A DNA stretch of 16,895 nt from CALMFG01 sp963666035 (GTDB taxonomy: Bacteria; Bacillota; Clostridia; Christensenellales; CALMFG01): NCBI GenBank assembly GCA_963666035.2, contig CAXXJI010000001.1:1-16895 (forward strand), given 5' to 3'. Under the pieces are notes generated by a model. The model saw only the letters and a program-made list of their open reading frames with translations. It had not been told where the DNA came from and made no database searches. A program made the translations under genes and the position numbers. Shown in pieces: positions 7,723 to 13,782 of this stretch (its first letter is position 1; each line of letters opens with the position of its first letter).

Positions 7723-7826
7723 GCAAATCTATATAACCTTTCATGAGCCAGGAGTCCAGCTTTTTTTGGGAGGGCAGAGTATTCAATGCAGCATGAAAAA
7801 CGGAAAAATTGGATACATGTCAGTTC

Positions 7827-7859
7827 ATGCCACTAAATGGGATTGCACCCCTCTTTTCG
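7827..7859. repeat. Right inverted repeat (7827-7850) and target duplication (7851-7859) of ISKra4-like element
   Basis: The complement of 7827-7850 reads GGGTGCAATCCC then ATTTAGTGGCAT. It is followed outside by CTCTTTTCG, identical to 5369-5377, then GTGTCTGA, which holds the original antitoxin stop (TGA 7865-7867). Confidence 0.92.
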
Positions 7860-7923
7860 GTGTCTGATTTTTTACTAAAACCACCTTAAAATCTTATATT
7901 GAAACCACCTGTTTCTTAGAAAC

Positions 7924-7974
7924 GTTAAACAAGAAAAATGAACCGGATAAAGCCGGTTATTTTCAAAGTTCACG
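7924..7974 (+). repeat. attC-like site 2
   Basis: GTTAAAC (7924-7930), 10 nt AAGAAAAATG, stem AACCGG / CCGGTT (7941-7946, 7953-7958) with loop ATAAAG, 9 nt ATTTTCAAA, then GTTCACG (7968-7974). The same bulged G (7940) and unpaired 3-nt spacer as in the other sites. It lies 57 bp after the original stop of the HigA antitoxin, closing that cassette. Confidence 0.75.
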
Positions 7975-8123
7975 GCGGCTGCGCCGCCGTGAACCGCGGT
8001 GCTGACTACGTCCAGCACCTTGTCCGGCGCTCCGCGCCTGAACAAGGTACTGGACCGGACACCGTACACCGATCAATCAGACTGCGTCAGCTTGATCGGT
8101 GCACGGCGCCGGTCAGCACCGCG
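7968..8123. other. Dense palindromic block with three-way-junction geometry
   Basis: Hairpin 1: GTTCACGGCGG / CCGCCGTGAAC (7968-7978, 7984-7994), 11 bp perfect. Next comes an enclosing stem CGCGGTGCTGAC / GTCAGCACCGCG (7995-8006, 8112-8123), 12 bp perfect. Inside it are ACCTTGT / ACAAGGT (8017-8023, 8042-8048) with GGCGC-TCC-GCGCC at its tip, and CACCGATCAA / TTGATCGGTG (8067-8076, 8092-8101), extended by CCGT/ACGG and ACCGG/CCGGT. It is far more GC-rich than its surroundings and no credible gene covers it. It could be a structured RNA, a large recombination site, a REP-like cluster or a miniature mobile element. Confidence 0.65.
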
Positions 8124-8255
8124 ATTATGCTCCCACACCACTGACGAGCTTCAAATACTGTAACGGTGTTGAGGCTTGATGCTACCGATGAAAATAAATG
8201 TTTTTATTGTGATTTAAGTGTGTTGAATAAAATCGTCATCAAAAGCAAAATTGCA
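8124..8255. other. Non-coding, AT-rich left flank of the transposon
   Basis: No gene, RNA or repeat that I can support. It lies between the palindromic block and the left inverted repeat of the transposon. Confidence 0.5.
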
Positions 8256-8271
8256 AAATAATGTAACGACC
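8256..8271. repeat. Left terminal inverted repeat of the candidate transposon
   Basis: AAATAATGTAACGACC, the perfect complement of 12384-12399. Confidence 0.8.
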
Positions 8272-8349
8272 CAAAAAGAACTTAAAAATGATCTGTGGTT
8301 TCAAGACGTTAACAATAGATCAAGCAGCCATCGACATCAATATATAATG

Positions 8350-8397
8350 AACAGGCACAGCAAGGCCGCCCTTGGTGCTAACACAAGGTGGCCTGTT
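8350..8397 (-). terminator. Nested hairpin downstream of the TniB-type gene
   Basis: On the minus strand: AACAGGC ... GCCTGTT outer arms, with AGGCC-A-CCTTG / CAAGG-GC-GGCCT inside (alternative pairings share bases). It lies just after the last gene of the operon. There is no T-run, so it may be a Rho-assisted stop, an RNA-stabilising hairpin or a transposon-end structure rather than a standard intrinsic terminator. Confidence 0.4.
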
Positions 8398-8421
8398 AGT
8401 GCAGATAAATTGTGATAAGGA

Positions 8422-9084
8422 TTACTGGGGAGGAAGGTCGGATATAAATTCCAGGGCAAGATTGATATCAACAAAGTTGTGGTTCAACTCCTTTGCCCTG
8501 TCCTGGCAGTCTGTACAGATTTCTTTAAATTTTCTCATGTCGCCTTTGACGGCCATATATATTTGTTCAACTGCTTCATGCTGGATATCTTTGTATTTTT
8601 CAATGAAGCCCTCAACCTCGATGGGATATAAAATCAGAGTTTTGAGCCGACTGAGTATATCGGGATGATTCCGGCTCAAATAGGTTCTGACCTTGGGGAG
8701 CCCTGCAAATACGATGGGAACACCGGCATCAATAATTCGTTTGAGATATGGCCAAACCCGAGAGTCCAGGTCGTTGGCTTCATCTATGATGATAAAACAA
8801 TTGGATAGGTTGCAGATCGTTTTCAGGTACTGGGGGGTCCGGCGGTAAGTGGCGGTGGTCTCATAATTTAGTTCTTTAAGTATGGATGCCAGGGTTTCAT
8901 GGATGTTGAACAGAGACTCGACCCATACGGCATGGAGCTTTTTAGGCCGCAGCAGTTTTAAAAAACGGGTTTTGCCTGCGCCAAAATCCCCTTCAATGAG
9001 TACGCTTTGACCCCTGTATATCCTGTTATAAGTGGCAGACAGGTATGAGACCCTTCGTTTATCACTGATAAAATCCTCTTTCAT
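8422..9084 (-). CDS. TniB/TnsC-like AAA+ ATPase, transposition target-selection protein, 220 aa
   Basis: AAA+ ATPase of the TniB/TnsC/IstB/MuB type, expected to bind target DNA and activate the partner integrase. Walker A is GDFGAGKT (residues 32-39) and Walker B is CFIIIDEAND (D101, E102). A probable sensor region is GVPIVFAGLPKVR, and a C-terminal lid follows (MRKFKEICTDCQDRA). The start chosen is the ATG at 9084, not the longer frame from 9144. It has GGAG seven bases upstream and overlaps the integrase stop in an ATGA junction, a sign of translational coupling. At 220 aa it is shorter than classical TniB (about 300 aa). It is the last gene of the operon. Confidence 0.87.
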   Translation of the reverse strand: MKEDFISDKRRVSYLSATYNRIYRGQSVLIEGDFGAGKTRFLKLLRPKKLHAVWVESLFNIHETLASILKELNYETTATYRRTPQYLKTICNLSNCFIIIDEANDLDSRVWPYLKRIIDAGVPIVFAGLPKVRTYLSRNHPDILSRLKTLILYPIEVEGFIEKYKDIQHEAVEQIYMAVKGDMRKFKEICTDCQDRAKELNHNFVDINLALEFISDLPPQ

Positions 9085-10745
9085 GGCATATCTCCGTGGG
9101 ATGCATAAGTGGCCACCTGATTCGTATTTAACGATTTTTGGCAATCAAGCATAAAAGCATTAAACAAAGCTTGATGTTTACGTTCCTCAGGCTGGTTCAT
9201 TTTTTTCATGTAATCTGCGTACCTTGATTGATTATGGTGAAGCACTTGCTCCGCCAGGGACAAGGTGAGGCCTTTATGGTAAACTTCGATTAAAATAGGC
9301 CGGTCAACGGCCATATTGTGCTTTTCCAAAAGAGCGATAATGGTGTCGAGTTCGTCGGGTACAGGAGCGGTCGCTGGAGACGGCGGGCTGTCAAACGGCT
9401 TTTTTGCAATGGCTTCGCCTATCAGGATGCCGTCTTCACTGGGCTCAAAGATAAAAAGTTTGTCCCTGTATCTGGATATTTTTACCGGTGTACTTTTATG
9501 CCTGCTGAACCGGTCTGCACCACTGGTCACATAATAATCCCTTTTGTCATGGCGGATGGTTCTATTTTTGGATACCGTGGCTTTGATTTTCCTGTAACCG
9601 TATTTCATATATTCCTGAACCTGCTCCGGGGTAAAATTCAGGGTGTCTGTCTGATTTGATAAAAAATCATCAAACTTTTGTGCCGGCACCCAGGCACTGA
9701 CTACGCCGTCTTCGGTAAAATAATGTTGTGTATGATTGTGTTCGTTGCGGTATTGGCTGAGCACAGTGCTGTTCCTCAATTCATCAAGGGTGATATCAAG
9801 AAGGGTTACAGTAACTTTTTCCTTTCTTCCCCGCTTGAAGTCATATTCGGTAACGGTTTTCACAATCCTGCTCTCAAACGCTTTGATAATTCGTATTTCA
9901 AAATTATGCAGGCTTCGGTGTGAAGATTCCAGATGCGCCTTATCTTTGGGGGAATGCGCCCTTGAAAAATCCGGTGCCAAATAAAAACCGCCCGGCGTAG
10001 AATGCGCAAGGTTAATCGCATTAATGGGACGCTTGAGATTTAAAAATCCCTTTGCCCGATCAGGCCTGATACCGATTGTTATCAAAGGAAAAGGTGTGCA
10101 CAACAAAAAACGGGTAAAAAGATCCACAGAATTCAGATTGCTTTCGGTAAAATAGAATTCCATAATAAACAGTTTCCTGGAGCCGGTATCGAATATTTCA
10201 ATTACCCGTGGTTTCTGCCAGTTGCCATGTTCATCTCTGATTCTTAAATATTGGAACTTGCAACCGTCAACCTGGATCAAGGTAAACACCGTAACCGATT
10301 TGAAGGTATAACGTGCCGGTGACGGCTCCTGATCGTCCTCTTTTTCCAGGTAAAATTTGAGATTCTCCCTTTTGGCGCATCGCCAAAGTGCAGGGAGACT
10401 GATTTTTTTCCCCAGCTCTTCCTCAAGCCAGCAGTGGTAATTTTTAATGGTCCTGGCTCTCCGGGTGATAAAAATGAACCCCTGGGATGAGGGGTCGCAT
10501 GACGCCTTGACCATTTCAATAAACCGCCTTTGGGTTTGTTCGTCTATGACCCTGGGCCGCCCGCTGCACTTGCGGCCATCCATAATTCCTTTTTCAACCA
10601 GTAAAAGGGGAGCCGGGATAATCCCGGTTTTTTTGTACTGGTCCTTGTAATATTTTTTGGATCTTCTCTTGGCAGATCCGGTTTTGTTCATAATTTTTTT
10701 GTGCAGCAGTAAGTGGAAGCGGTCGTCAATGCTTAGGTCATCCAT
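9081..10745 (-). CDS. TniA/TnsB/MuA-like DDE integrase-transposase, 554 aa
   Basis: Catalytic subunit of the transposon, of the retroviral-integrase fold. An N-terminal DNA-binding region (residues 1-135, with the helix-turn-helix-like stretch GRPRVIDEQTQRRFIEMVKA) precedes the catalytic core. The DDE residues are D160 (VFTLIQVDGCKF), D229 (ITIGIRPDRAKGF) and E273 (SPKDKAHLESSHRSLH). A beta-rich C-terminal domain follows (RHDKRDYYVTSGADRF, VKISRYRDKLFIF), then a Pro-rich linker and a helical tail that probably contacts the ATPase. The start is the ATG at 10745 with AGGGGA upstream; longer in-frame extensions to 10856 lack support. It overlaps the upstream gene by 8 bp and the ATPase by 4 bp. 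Length matches TniA (about 560 aa). Confidence 0.87.
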   Translation of the reverse strand: MDDLSIDDRFHLLLHKKIMNKTGSAKRRSKKYYKDQYKKTGIIPAPLLLVEKGIMDGRKCSGRPRVIDEQTQRRFIEMVKASCDPSSQGFIFITRRARTIKNYHCWLEEELGKKISLPALWRCAKRENLKFYLEKEDDQEPSPARYTFKSVTVFTLIQVDGCKFQYLRIRDEHGNWQKPRVIEIFDTGSRKLFIMEFYFTESNLNSVDLFTRFLLCTPFPLITIGIRPDRAKGFLNLKRPINAINLAHSTPGGFYLAPDFSRAHSPKDKAHLESSHRSLHNFEIRIIKAFESRIVKTVTEYDFKRGRKEKVTVTLLDITLDELRNSTVLSQYRNEHNHTQHYFTEDGVVSAWVPAQKFDDFLSNQTDTLNFTPEQVQEYMKYGYRKIKATVSKNRTIRHDKRDYYVTSGADRFSRHKSTPVKISRYRDKLFIFEPSEDGILIGEAIAKKPFDSPPSPATAPVPDELDTIIALLEKHNMAVDRPILIEVYHKGLTLSLAEQVLHHNQSRYADYMKKMNQPEERKHQALFNAFMLDCQKSLNTNQVATYASHGDMP

Positions 10746-11301
10746 TATCGGTCCCCTTTGATATGATCTTTTCGTATATGACCCGGTGCCACAACAATGC
10801 GGCTTGGCGGGAGGTCTGCTGCCAATGATCATGTTGTGCCACACGGACCTGCTCAAGCATTGCCTTTACAACAGCCATGTATTCATTGGCAATTCGGCCT
10901 GTCAGATCCGGTTTACTTGCCGGTGCCGGTTTTCGGGAGTCAATAAATTTTTTGATGTTATGCGCGGTTAACTCCATGCCGCTTTCTATAATCTCCTTCC
11001 AGATATGCCGCTGTTCTATGGAATCCAGTTGAGTAAGAGGACGGGCCTGGGATTCGTTGGCCGGTAACTTGTCCCCAATTGGGGACAGATTATAGATAAC
11101 TTCATAGAATTTGATCAGGCGATACGCATGGGATTTACCCATATCCCATCGTTCCCTGGTATATATTTCGAATGATTCAAACAGAGCCTCCTTATACAAA
11201 CGATTGTCACGGATTTCTTTCAAGGCCTTGCCGATTTTTGAAAAACACTCCTGATTCCGGGCTATCAGTTTTTCAAGTTTGGCCAACCGTTCCATACTCA
11301 T
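10738..11301 (-). CDS. ParB/DUF3102-like helical DNA-binding protein, 187 aa
   Basis: I do not know its function. The N-terminal half has a pattern common in plasmid and phage proteins: FSKIGKALKEIRDNRLYKE, FEIYTRERWDMGKSHAYRLI, then VIYNLSPIGDKLPANESQAR and PLTQLDSIEQRHIWKEIIES. This resembles a ParB-like or DUF3102-type helix-turn-helix module. The C-terminal part (residues about 125-187) is helical and includes EQVRVAQHDHWQQTSRQ. Its start forms an ATGA overlap with the CHC2 gene stop and its end overlaps the integrase start by 8 bp, so it belongs to the transposon operon. A role in recognising transposon ends or in regulation is a guess. Confidence 0.65.
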   Translation of the reverse strand: MSMERLAKLEKLIARNQECFSKIGKALKEIRDNRLYKEALFESFEIYTRERWDMGKSHAYRLIKFYEVIYNLSPIGDKLPANESQARPLTQLDSIEQRHIWKEIIESGMELTAHNIKKFIDSRKPAPASKPDLTGRIANEYMAVVKAMLEQVRVAQHDHWQQTSRQAALLWHRVIYEKIISKGTDNG

Positions 11302-11654
11302 TGCCCCCCCGGTATAGGTTTACCGATTGCAGCGGCCAGGGCAGTCAATTTTGATGCCAGAACCTGGTGAACAGGATTTATCTGTTTTAAAAACAGGACG
11401 CTGTCCCTGAATCCATACCCCTTGATTTTCATAACAAGGTCGATGGTGTTAAAATTTTTTTCGCATCTGAAGCACCTGGCCAGGTTTGTTGCCGGATTTA
11501 CAGCAGTTTGAAATTCATTGCACCGTGGGCAGAGAAAACGGAAATACCCATCCCTGATTTTGGATGGAATCTGTAAATGATCCCTGATCAGCATATCCAC
11601 AGGGATATTGTTCCTCAGTTCAAATAATTCCCGGGATGAAAACCTGTTCGCCAT
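11298..11654 (-). CDS. CHC2-type (DnaG primase) zinc-finger protein, 118 aa
   Basis: It resembles the isolated zinc-binding domain of bacterial primase. Features are an opening helix with NIPVDMLIRDHLQI, then a CPRC...CFRC zinc knuckle (LCPRCNEF at about residues 41-48 and ARCFRCEKNF at about 59-68) and the conserved follow-on IDLVMKIKGYGFRDSVLFL, as in DnaG N-termini. No polymerase (TOPRIM) domain is present, so it cannot prime on its own. It is the first gene of a tightly overlapping four-gene transposition operon. A single-strand or template-DNA binding role during transposition is plausible but unproven. Upstream lies a 240-bp gap with direct repeats. Confidence 0.8.
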   Translation of the reverse strand: MANRFSSRELFELRNNIPVDMLIRDHLQIPSKIRDGYFRFLCPRCNEFQTAVNPATNLARCFRCEKNFNTIDLVMKIKGYGFRDSVLFLKQINPVHQVLASKLTALAAAIGKPIPGGQ

Positions 11655-11720
11655 GAGACATCTCCTTATTTTTAAAATTTCAGATGCCTTTTTATATCAC
11701 CGGCCAGGGTCGGCTGTCAG

Positions 11721-11898
11721 TTGCCTCTTGAACTGGAATACGGATTACTCTGTTTGTATCTATATATATTATCAACAACTTATGCGCATGATGTCTCTTA
11801 GAATCAAAGTTCGATTACTCTGTTTGTATGTCTTAATATTACAATGAGTTACCCTCACCTTGTCTCTTGAAATCAATATTCGATTAGTCAGAGGTCTT
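11721..11898. repeat. Three degenerate direct repeats, 69-70 bp period, upstream of the transposition operon
   Basis: Copies start at 11721, 11791 and 11860, each about 39 bp. Copies 1 and 2 share GATTACTCTGTTTGTAT exactly; copies 2 and 3 share TGTCTCTT and TTCGATTA. Each has a weak GAA...TTC dyad. Unrelated 30-31 bp stretches separate them. They occupy the presumed promoter region of the CHC2 gene operon (minus strand), so operator or transposase-binding sites are the likely reading. Confidence 0.75.
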
Positions 11899-12245
11899 TA
11901 TGGGAATTCTCGAATTTTTTCTTTGGTATGACAGATAACCTGGGCAACCAGATATTCGACGATAATTGCTGGTTTGATACCGTATTCTGTTTCAATAACT
12001 TCCAGTGGCAAAACAGGCAATTTTCCGGATGTTTGAAGGTTTTGAGCCTTTTCAATTTTTTTTGCCAGGTAATTATTTATGGAGACCGCTTTGTTTTTCC
12101 TGTTCCAGTTTTCACATTGCCTTCGATGAAGTTCATTTTGGCAAGCCGGACTGCATGTTCTCTGTCGGCCTTTTTGTCTTACATCAGGAACAAACCATTT
12201 TCGGCAAATAGAGCAAGGGCGTTTTCCACGAGAATTCTTTGCCAT
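11898..12245 (-). CDS. Small zinc-binding protein of the transposon, 115 aa
   Basis: Function not recognised. A four-cysteine cluster PCSICRKWFVPD ... QRTCSPACQNE in the first 40 residues should bind zinc (treble-clef or MYM-like). It is followed by the basic segment LHRRQCENWNRKNKAVSIN. The second half is helical (LPLEVIETEYGIKPAIIVEY). Short proteins with a CxxC-WF...CxxxC-WNR pattern occur beside integrase/ATPase transposon modules; that association is from memory and unverified here. The start is the second of two adjacent ATGs, seven bases after GGAG. It lies between the right transposon end and the operon promoter, on the same strand as the rest. Confidence 0.65.
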   Translation of the reverse strand: MAKNSRGKRPCSICRKWFVPDVRQKGRQRTCSPACQNELHRRQCENWNRKNKAVSINNYLAKKIEKAQNLQTSGKLPVLPLEVIETEYGIKPAIIVEYLVAQVICHTKEKIREFP

Positions 12246-12302
12246 CATTTTTCTCCAAGATTCGAATCACGGAGATTATATGTAGCAAATTTTGAATAAG
12301 TC

Positions 12303-12381
12303 AGCGGCGGGGTCTACCGGCGGGGTAGGCATGCGGGGTATGATTTTTATGATTTTTTAGCAGGGTATGGCAGCGGGGTAT
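12303..12381. repeat. Cluster of five GCGGGGTA-like boxes at the right transposon end
   Basis: GGCGGGGTCT (about 12305), GGCGGGGTAGG (12319), TGCGGGGTATG (12332), GCAGGGTATGG (12360) and GCGGGGTATC (12373) all lie in the same direction, just inside the right inverted repeat. Such iterated boxes are typical of transposase-binding sites in Tn7/Mu/Tn5053-type ends. No equivalents were seen at the left end. Confidence 0.65.
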
Positions 12382-12383
12382 CT

Positions 12384-12399
12384 GGTCGTTACATTATTT
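12384..12399. repeat. Right terminal inverted repeat of the candidate transposon
   Basis: GGTCGTTACATTATTT, the perfect complement of 8256-8271. Confidence 0.8.
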
Positions 12400-12524
12400 C
12401 GTTATGAATATAGGGGATAGGCGTTACACTTTTAAAAGCTGGCCACACCACCAAATCAAAATCTCACACGATCTGGTGTGAAATACAACCTGCTTAACCC
12501 TGATGCTTCTTTGTCATTTTTTAA
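12400..12524. other. Non-coding region between transposon and tetR, with one palindrome
   Basis: It contains TCACAC-GATCTG-GTGTGA (12464-12481). Flanks only vaguely resemble an attC site (no AAC...GTT boxes), so it is left unassigned: it may be a regulator site or a degenerate cassette site. Confidence 0.4.
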
Positions 12525-12566
12525 TTGCATTACAAAAATAGTTTTGTTAAATTGAGCGTGCTCAAT
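12525..12566 (+). promoter_or_regulatory. tetR promoter and palindromic operator
   Basis: Weak -35 TTGCAT (12525-12530) with a -10 such as TTAAAT (12547-12552) runs directly into the perfect dyad ATTGAGC-GT-GCTCAAT (12551-12566), followed by a half copy TGAGCG. A dyad on the -10 is the normal position for autorepression by the TetR protein encoded 40 bp downstream. Since that gene is now disrupted, the methyltransferase may be unrepressed. Confidence 0.55.
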
Positions 12567-13150
12567 GAATGAGCGTAATCAAAATTACCATTTTTGAAGG
12601 GAACAATGGATAGTAAAGAAACCAGTACCGGAAGCCGGAGGCTTATACAAAAAGAGGAGACGCGAAAAATCATCCTTGAGAGATCCCAGGAGCTTTTCAA
12701 TGAGCTGGGTTTTGACAAAACTTCCACGCGGGCCATCGCAACACGGGCTGGTGTGGGCGTCGGAACGGTCTTCAGCCATTTTCCGGACAAGTCATCACTG
12801 CTTATTGCCGCATTATTGGATGATCTGACTTCCACCCAGGCAAACGCCATGAAAAGCATGCCCAAAGACGCTAATGTGTGTGACAGATTTCTTCATCTTG
12901 CCCGTTTTTTTTACACCTATTATTCAAAACGCCCTGATCTGTCCCGGACATTGTTAAAGGAACTCTGGTTTGTAAAAGGGGAATGGGGAGGGAAACTGAC
13001 CACACAAGCTCTTGAATTCGTTCTTCTGGTCAGCAATATGCTGGAACAGGCAAAGGAAAGAAAGGAGATTCGGCCCGAAGCCGACACCCTCCTGTGCGCC
13101 AGGGCCTTTTTCTCCCACTATTTGATTGTCCTTTATGAAGGAGTAAATAT

Positions 13151-13169
13151 CCTGGCCCAGAGGGCCAGG
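13151..13169. repeat. IS200 end hairpin, copy 1
   Basis: 8-bp stem with AGA loop, identical to 13764-13782. Further hairpins follow just inside this end, AACCCC/GGGGTT and CTTGCCCCC/GGGGGCAAG (to about 13221); the latter may terminate tnpA transcription. Confidence 0.85.
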
Positions 13170-13241
13170 CTTTGGGAACCCCTAAAAGGGGTTAGTATGC
13201 CTTGCCCCCTGAGGGGGCAAGGGAAGCGTCCCGTTTTAATT

Positions 13242-13676
13242 TTAGCTAAACAGATCTAACTGTTCGGCTCGTTTTTCTTTTCGTTCTTGATATTTCACAT
13301 ACTTTCGTATCATATCAGCGTCAAGGCCAACTGTATCAACACAATATCCGCGTGCCCAAAACTTATTACCCCAATAGGGCCTTTTCTTCAGATTCTTGAA
13401 TTTATTAAAAACCCGTATCGCCGTCCGGCCTTTAACAATGCCCATGAAATCCGAGATTGATAGTTTGGGTGGTACTTTGACCAACAGATGAACATGGTCT
13501 ATTTGAACATTCAACTCCACGACCTCACAACTTTTTTGTTCAGCAAAAGCTCTGATGCAGTTCTCAACCTCTCTCCCTATTTCACCGCCCAATATCCGAA
13601 AACGGTATTTCGGAACCCAGACAATATGATATTGGCAACACCATATTGTCTGTGATAGCTTTTTAAATCGGCTCAT
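13242..13676 (-). CDS. tnpA: IS200-type Y1 (HUH) transposase TnpA, 144 aa
   Basis: Single-strand DNA transposase. The HUH motif is seen as QIDHVHLLVKVPP (about residues 58-70), and the catalytic tyrosine in the helix DMIRKYVKYQERKE. The family N-terminus (TIWCCQYHIVWVPKYRFRIL) and the block RPYWGNKFWARGYCVDTVG are present. Length is normal and the frame intact. The ATG at 13676 is preceded by AAGGAG. A leader hairpin, TACTC-(3)-GTTGT-GGGG-ACAAC-(3)-GAGTA (13688-13717), lies next to the ribosome site, reminiscent of the leader structures that limit IS200 translation. No tnpB or guide-RNA locus is present. Confidence 0.93.
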   Translation of the reverse strand: MSRFKKLSQTIWCCQYHIVWVPKYRFRILGGEIGREVENCIRAFAEQKSCEVVELNVQIDHVHLLVKVPPKLSISDFMGIVKGRTAIRVFNKFKNLKKRPYWGNKFWARGYCVDTVGLDADMIRKYVKYQERKEKRAEQLDLFS

Positions 13677-13763
13677 TTGTTACTCCTTACTCCTCGTTGT
13701 GGGGACAACTTCGAGTATTGAGTAGCATTGAGCCGTACAGATGGCAAAGCCACTGCACTCTGA

Positions 13764-13782
13764 CCTGGCCCAGAGGGCCAGG
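13764..13782. repeat. IS200 end hairpin, copy 2
   Basis: Identical to 13151-13169. It is followed by GTTTTTACGTTAGACTAAA to the deduced element end. Confidence 0.85.

Larger units (their letters stand above)
5378..7850 (-). mobile_element. Complete ISKra4-like insertion sequence, 2473 bp, carrying a druA-like gene
   Basis: It has 24-bp terminal inverted repeats beginning GGG and a perfect 9-bp target duplication CTCTTTTCG (5369-5377, 7851-7859). Inside are two co-directional minus-strand genes: a DUF4338/DruA-family gene first, then a DDE transposase, with a 57-bp gap. GGG ends, 8-9 bp duplications and extra ORFs are compatible with the ISKra4 family. Joining the flanks minus one duplication restores the antitoxin frame ending CTT TTC GGT GTC TGA. 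Confidence 0.88.
8256..12399 (-). mobile_element. Candidate Tn7/Tn5053-like transposon, about 4.1 kb, with a CHC2 zinc-finger gene
   Basis: A perfect 16-bp inverted repeat, AAATAATGTAACGACC at 8256-8271 and its complement at 12384-12399, brackets five minus-strand genes. Inner boundaries with canonical TG/CA ends would be 8262 and 12393. Gene order in transcription is zinc protein, CHC2 zinc finger, ParB-like helical protein, TniA-type integrase, TniB-type ATPase; the last four overlap by 4-8 bp. The right end carries repeated GCGGGGTA boxes while the left end does not, an asymmetry seen in Tn7-type ends. No TniQ/TnsD, resolvase or Cas gene was found. No clear target duplication was found either, so the exact ends are uncertain. 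Confidence 0.7.

Noticed and set aside
7938..8144. Short + strand ORF (68 codons) over the palindromic block
   Set aside because: It crosses the attC-like stem and all of the inverted repeats; composition is set by the palindromes and there is no ribosome site.
11721..11898. CRISPR array
   Set aside because: Only three copies, repeats share about 70 percent or less over their length, no cas genes, and the block lies in an operon leader. Kept as direct repeats.
8256..12399. CRISPR-associated transposon (CAST)
   Set aside because: No cas12k or Cascade genes, no TniQ, and no true CRISPR array between the inverted repeats.
12464..12481. Sixth attC-like site upstream of tetR
   Set aside because: The stem TCACAC/GTGTGA has somewhat similar flanks, but the AAC and GTT boxes and the bulged G are missing.
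12594..13259. A 221-aa TetR protein as an intact gene
   Set aside because: The last 37 codons are IS200 end sequence; the true C-terminus is found beyond the element at 13802-13889.
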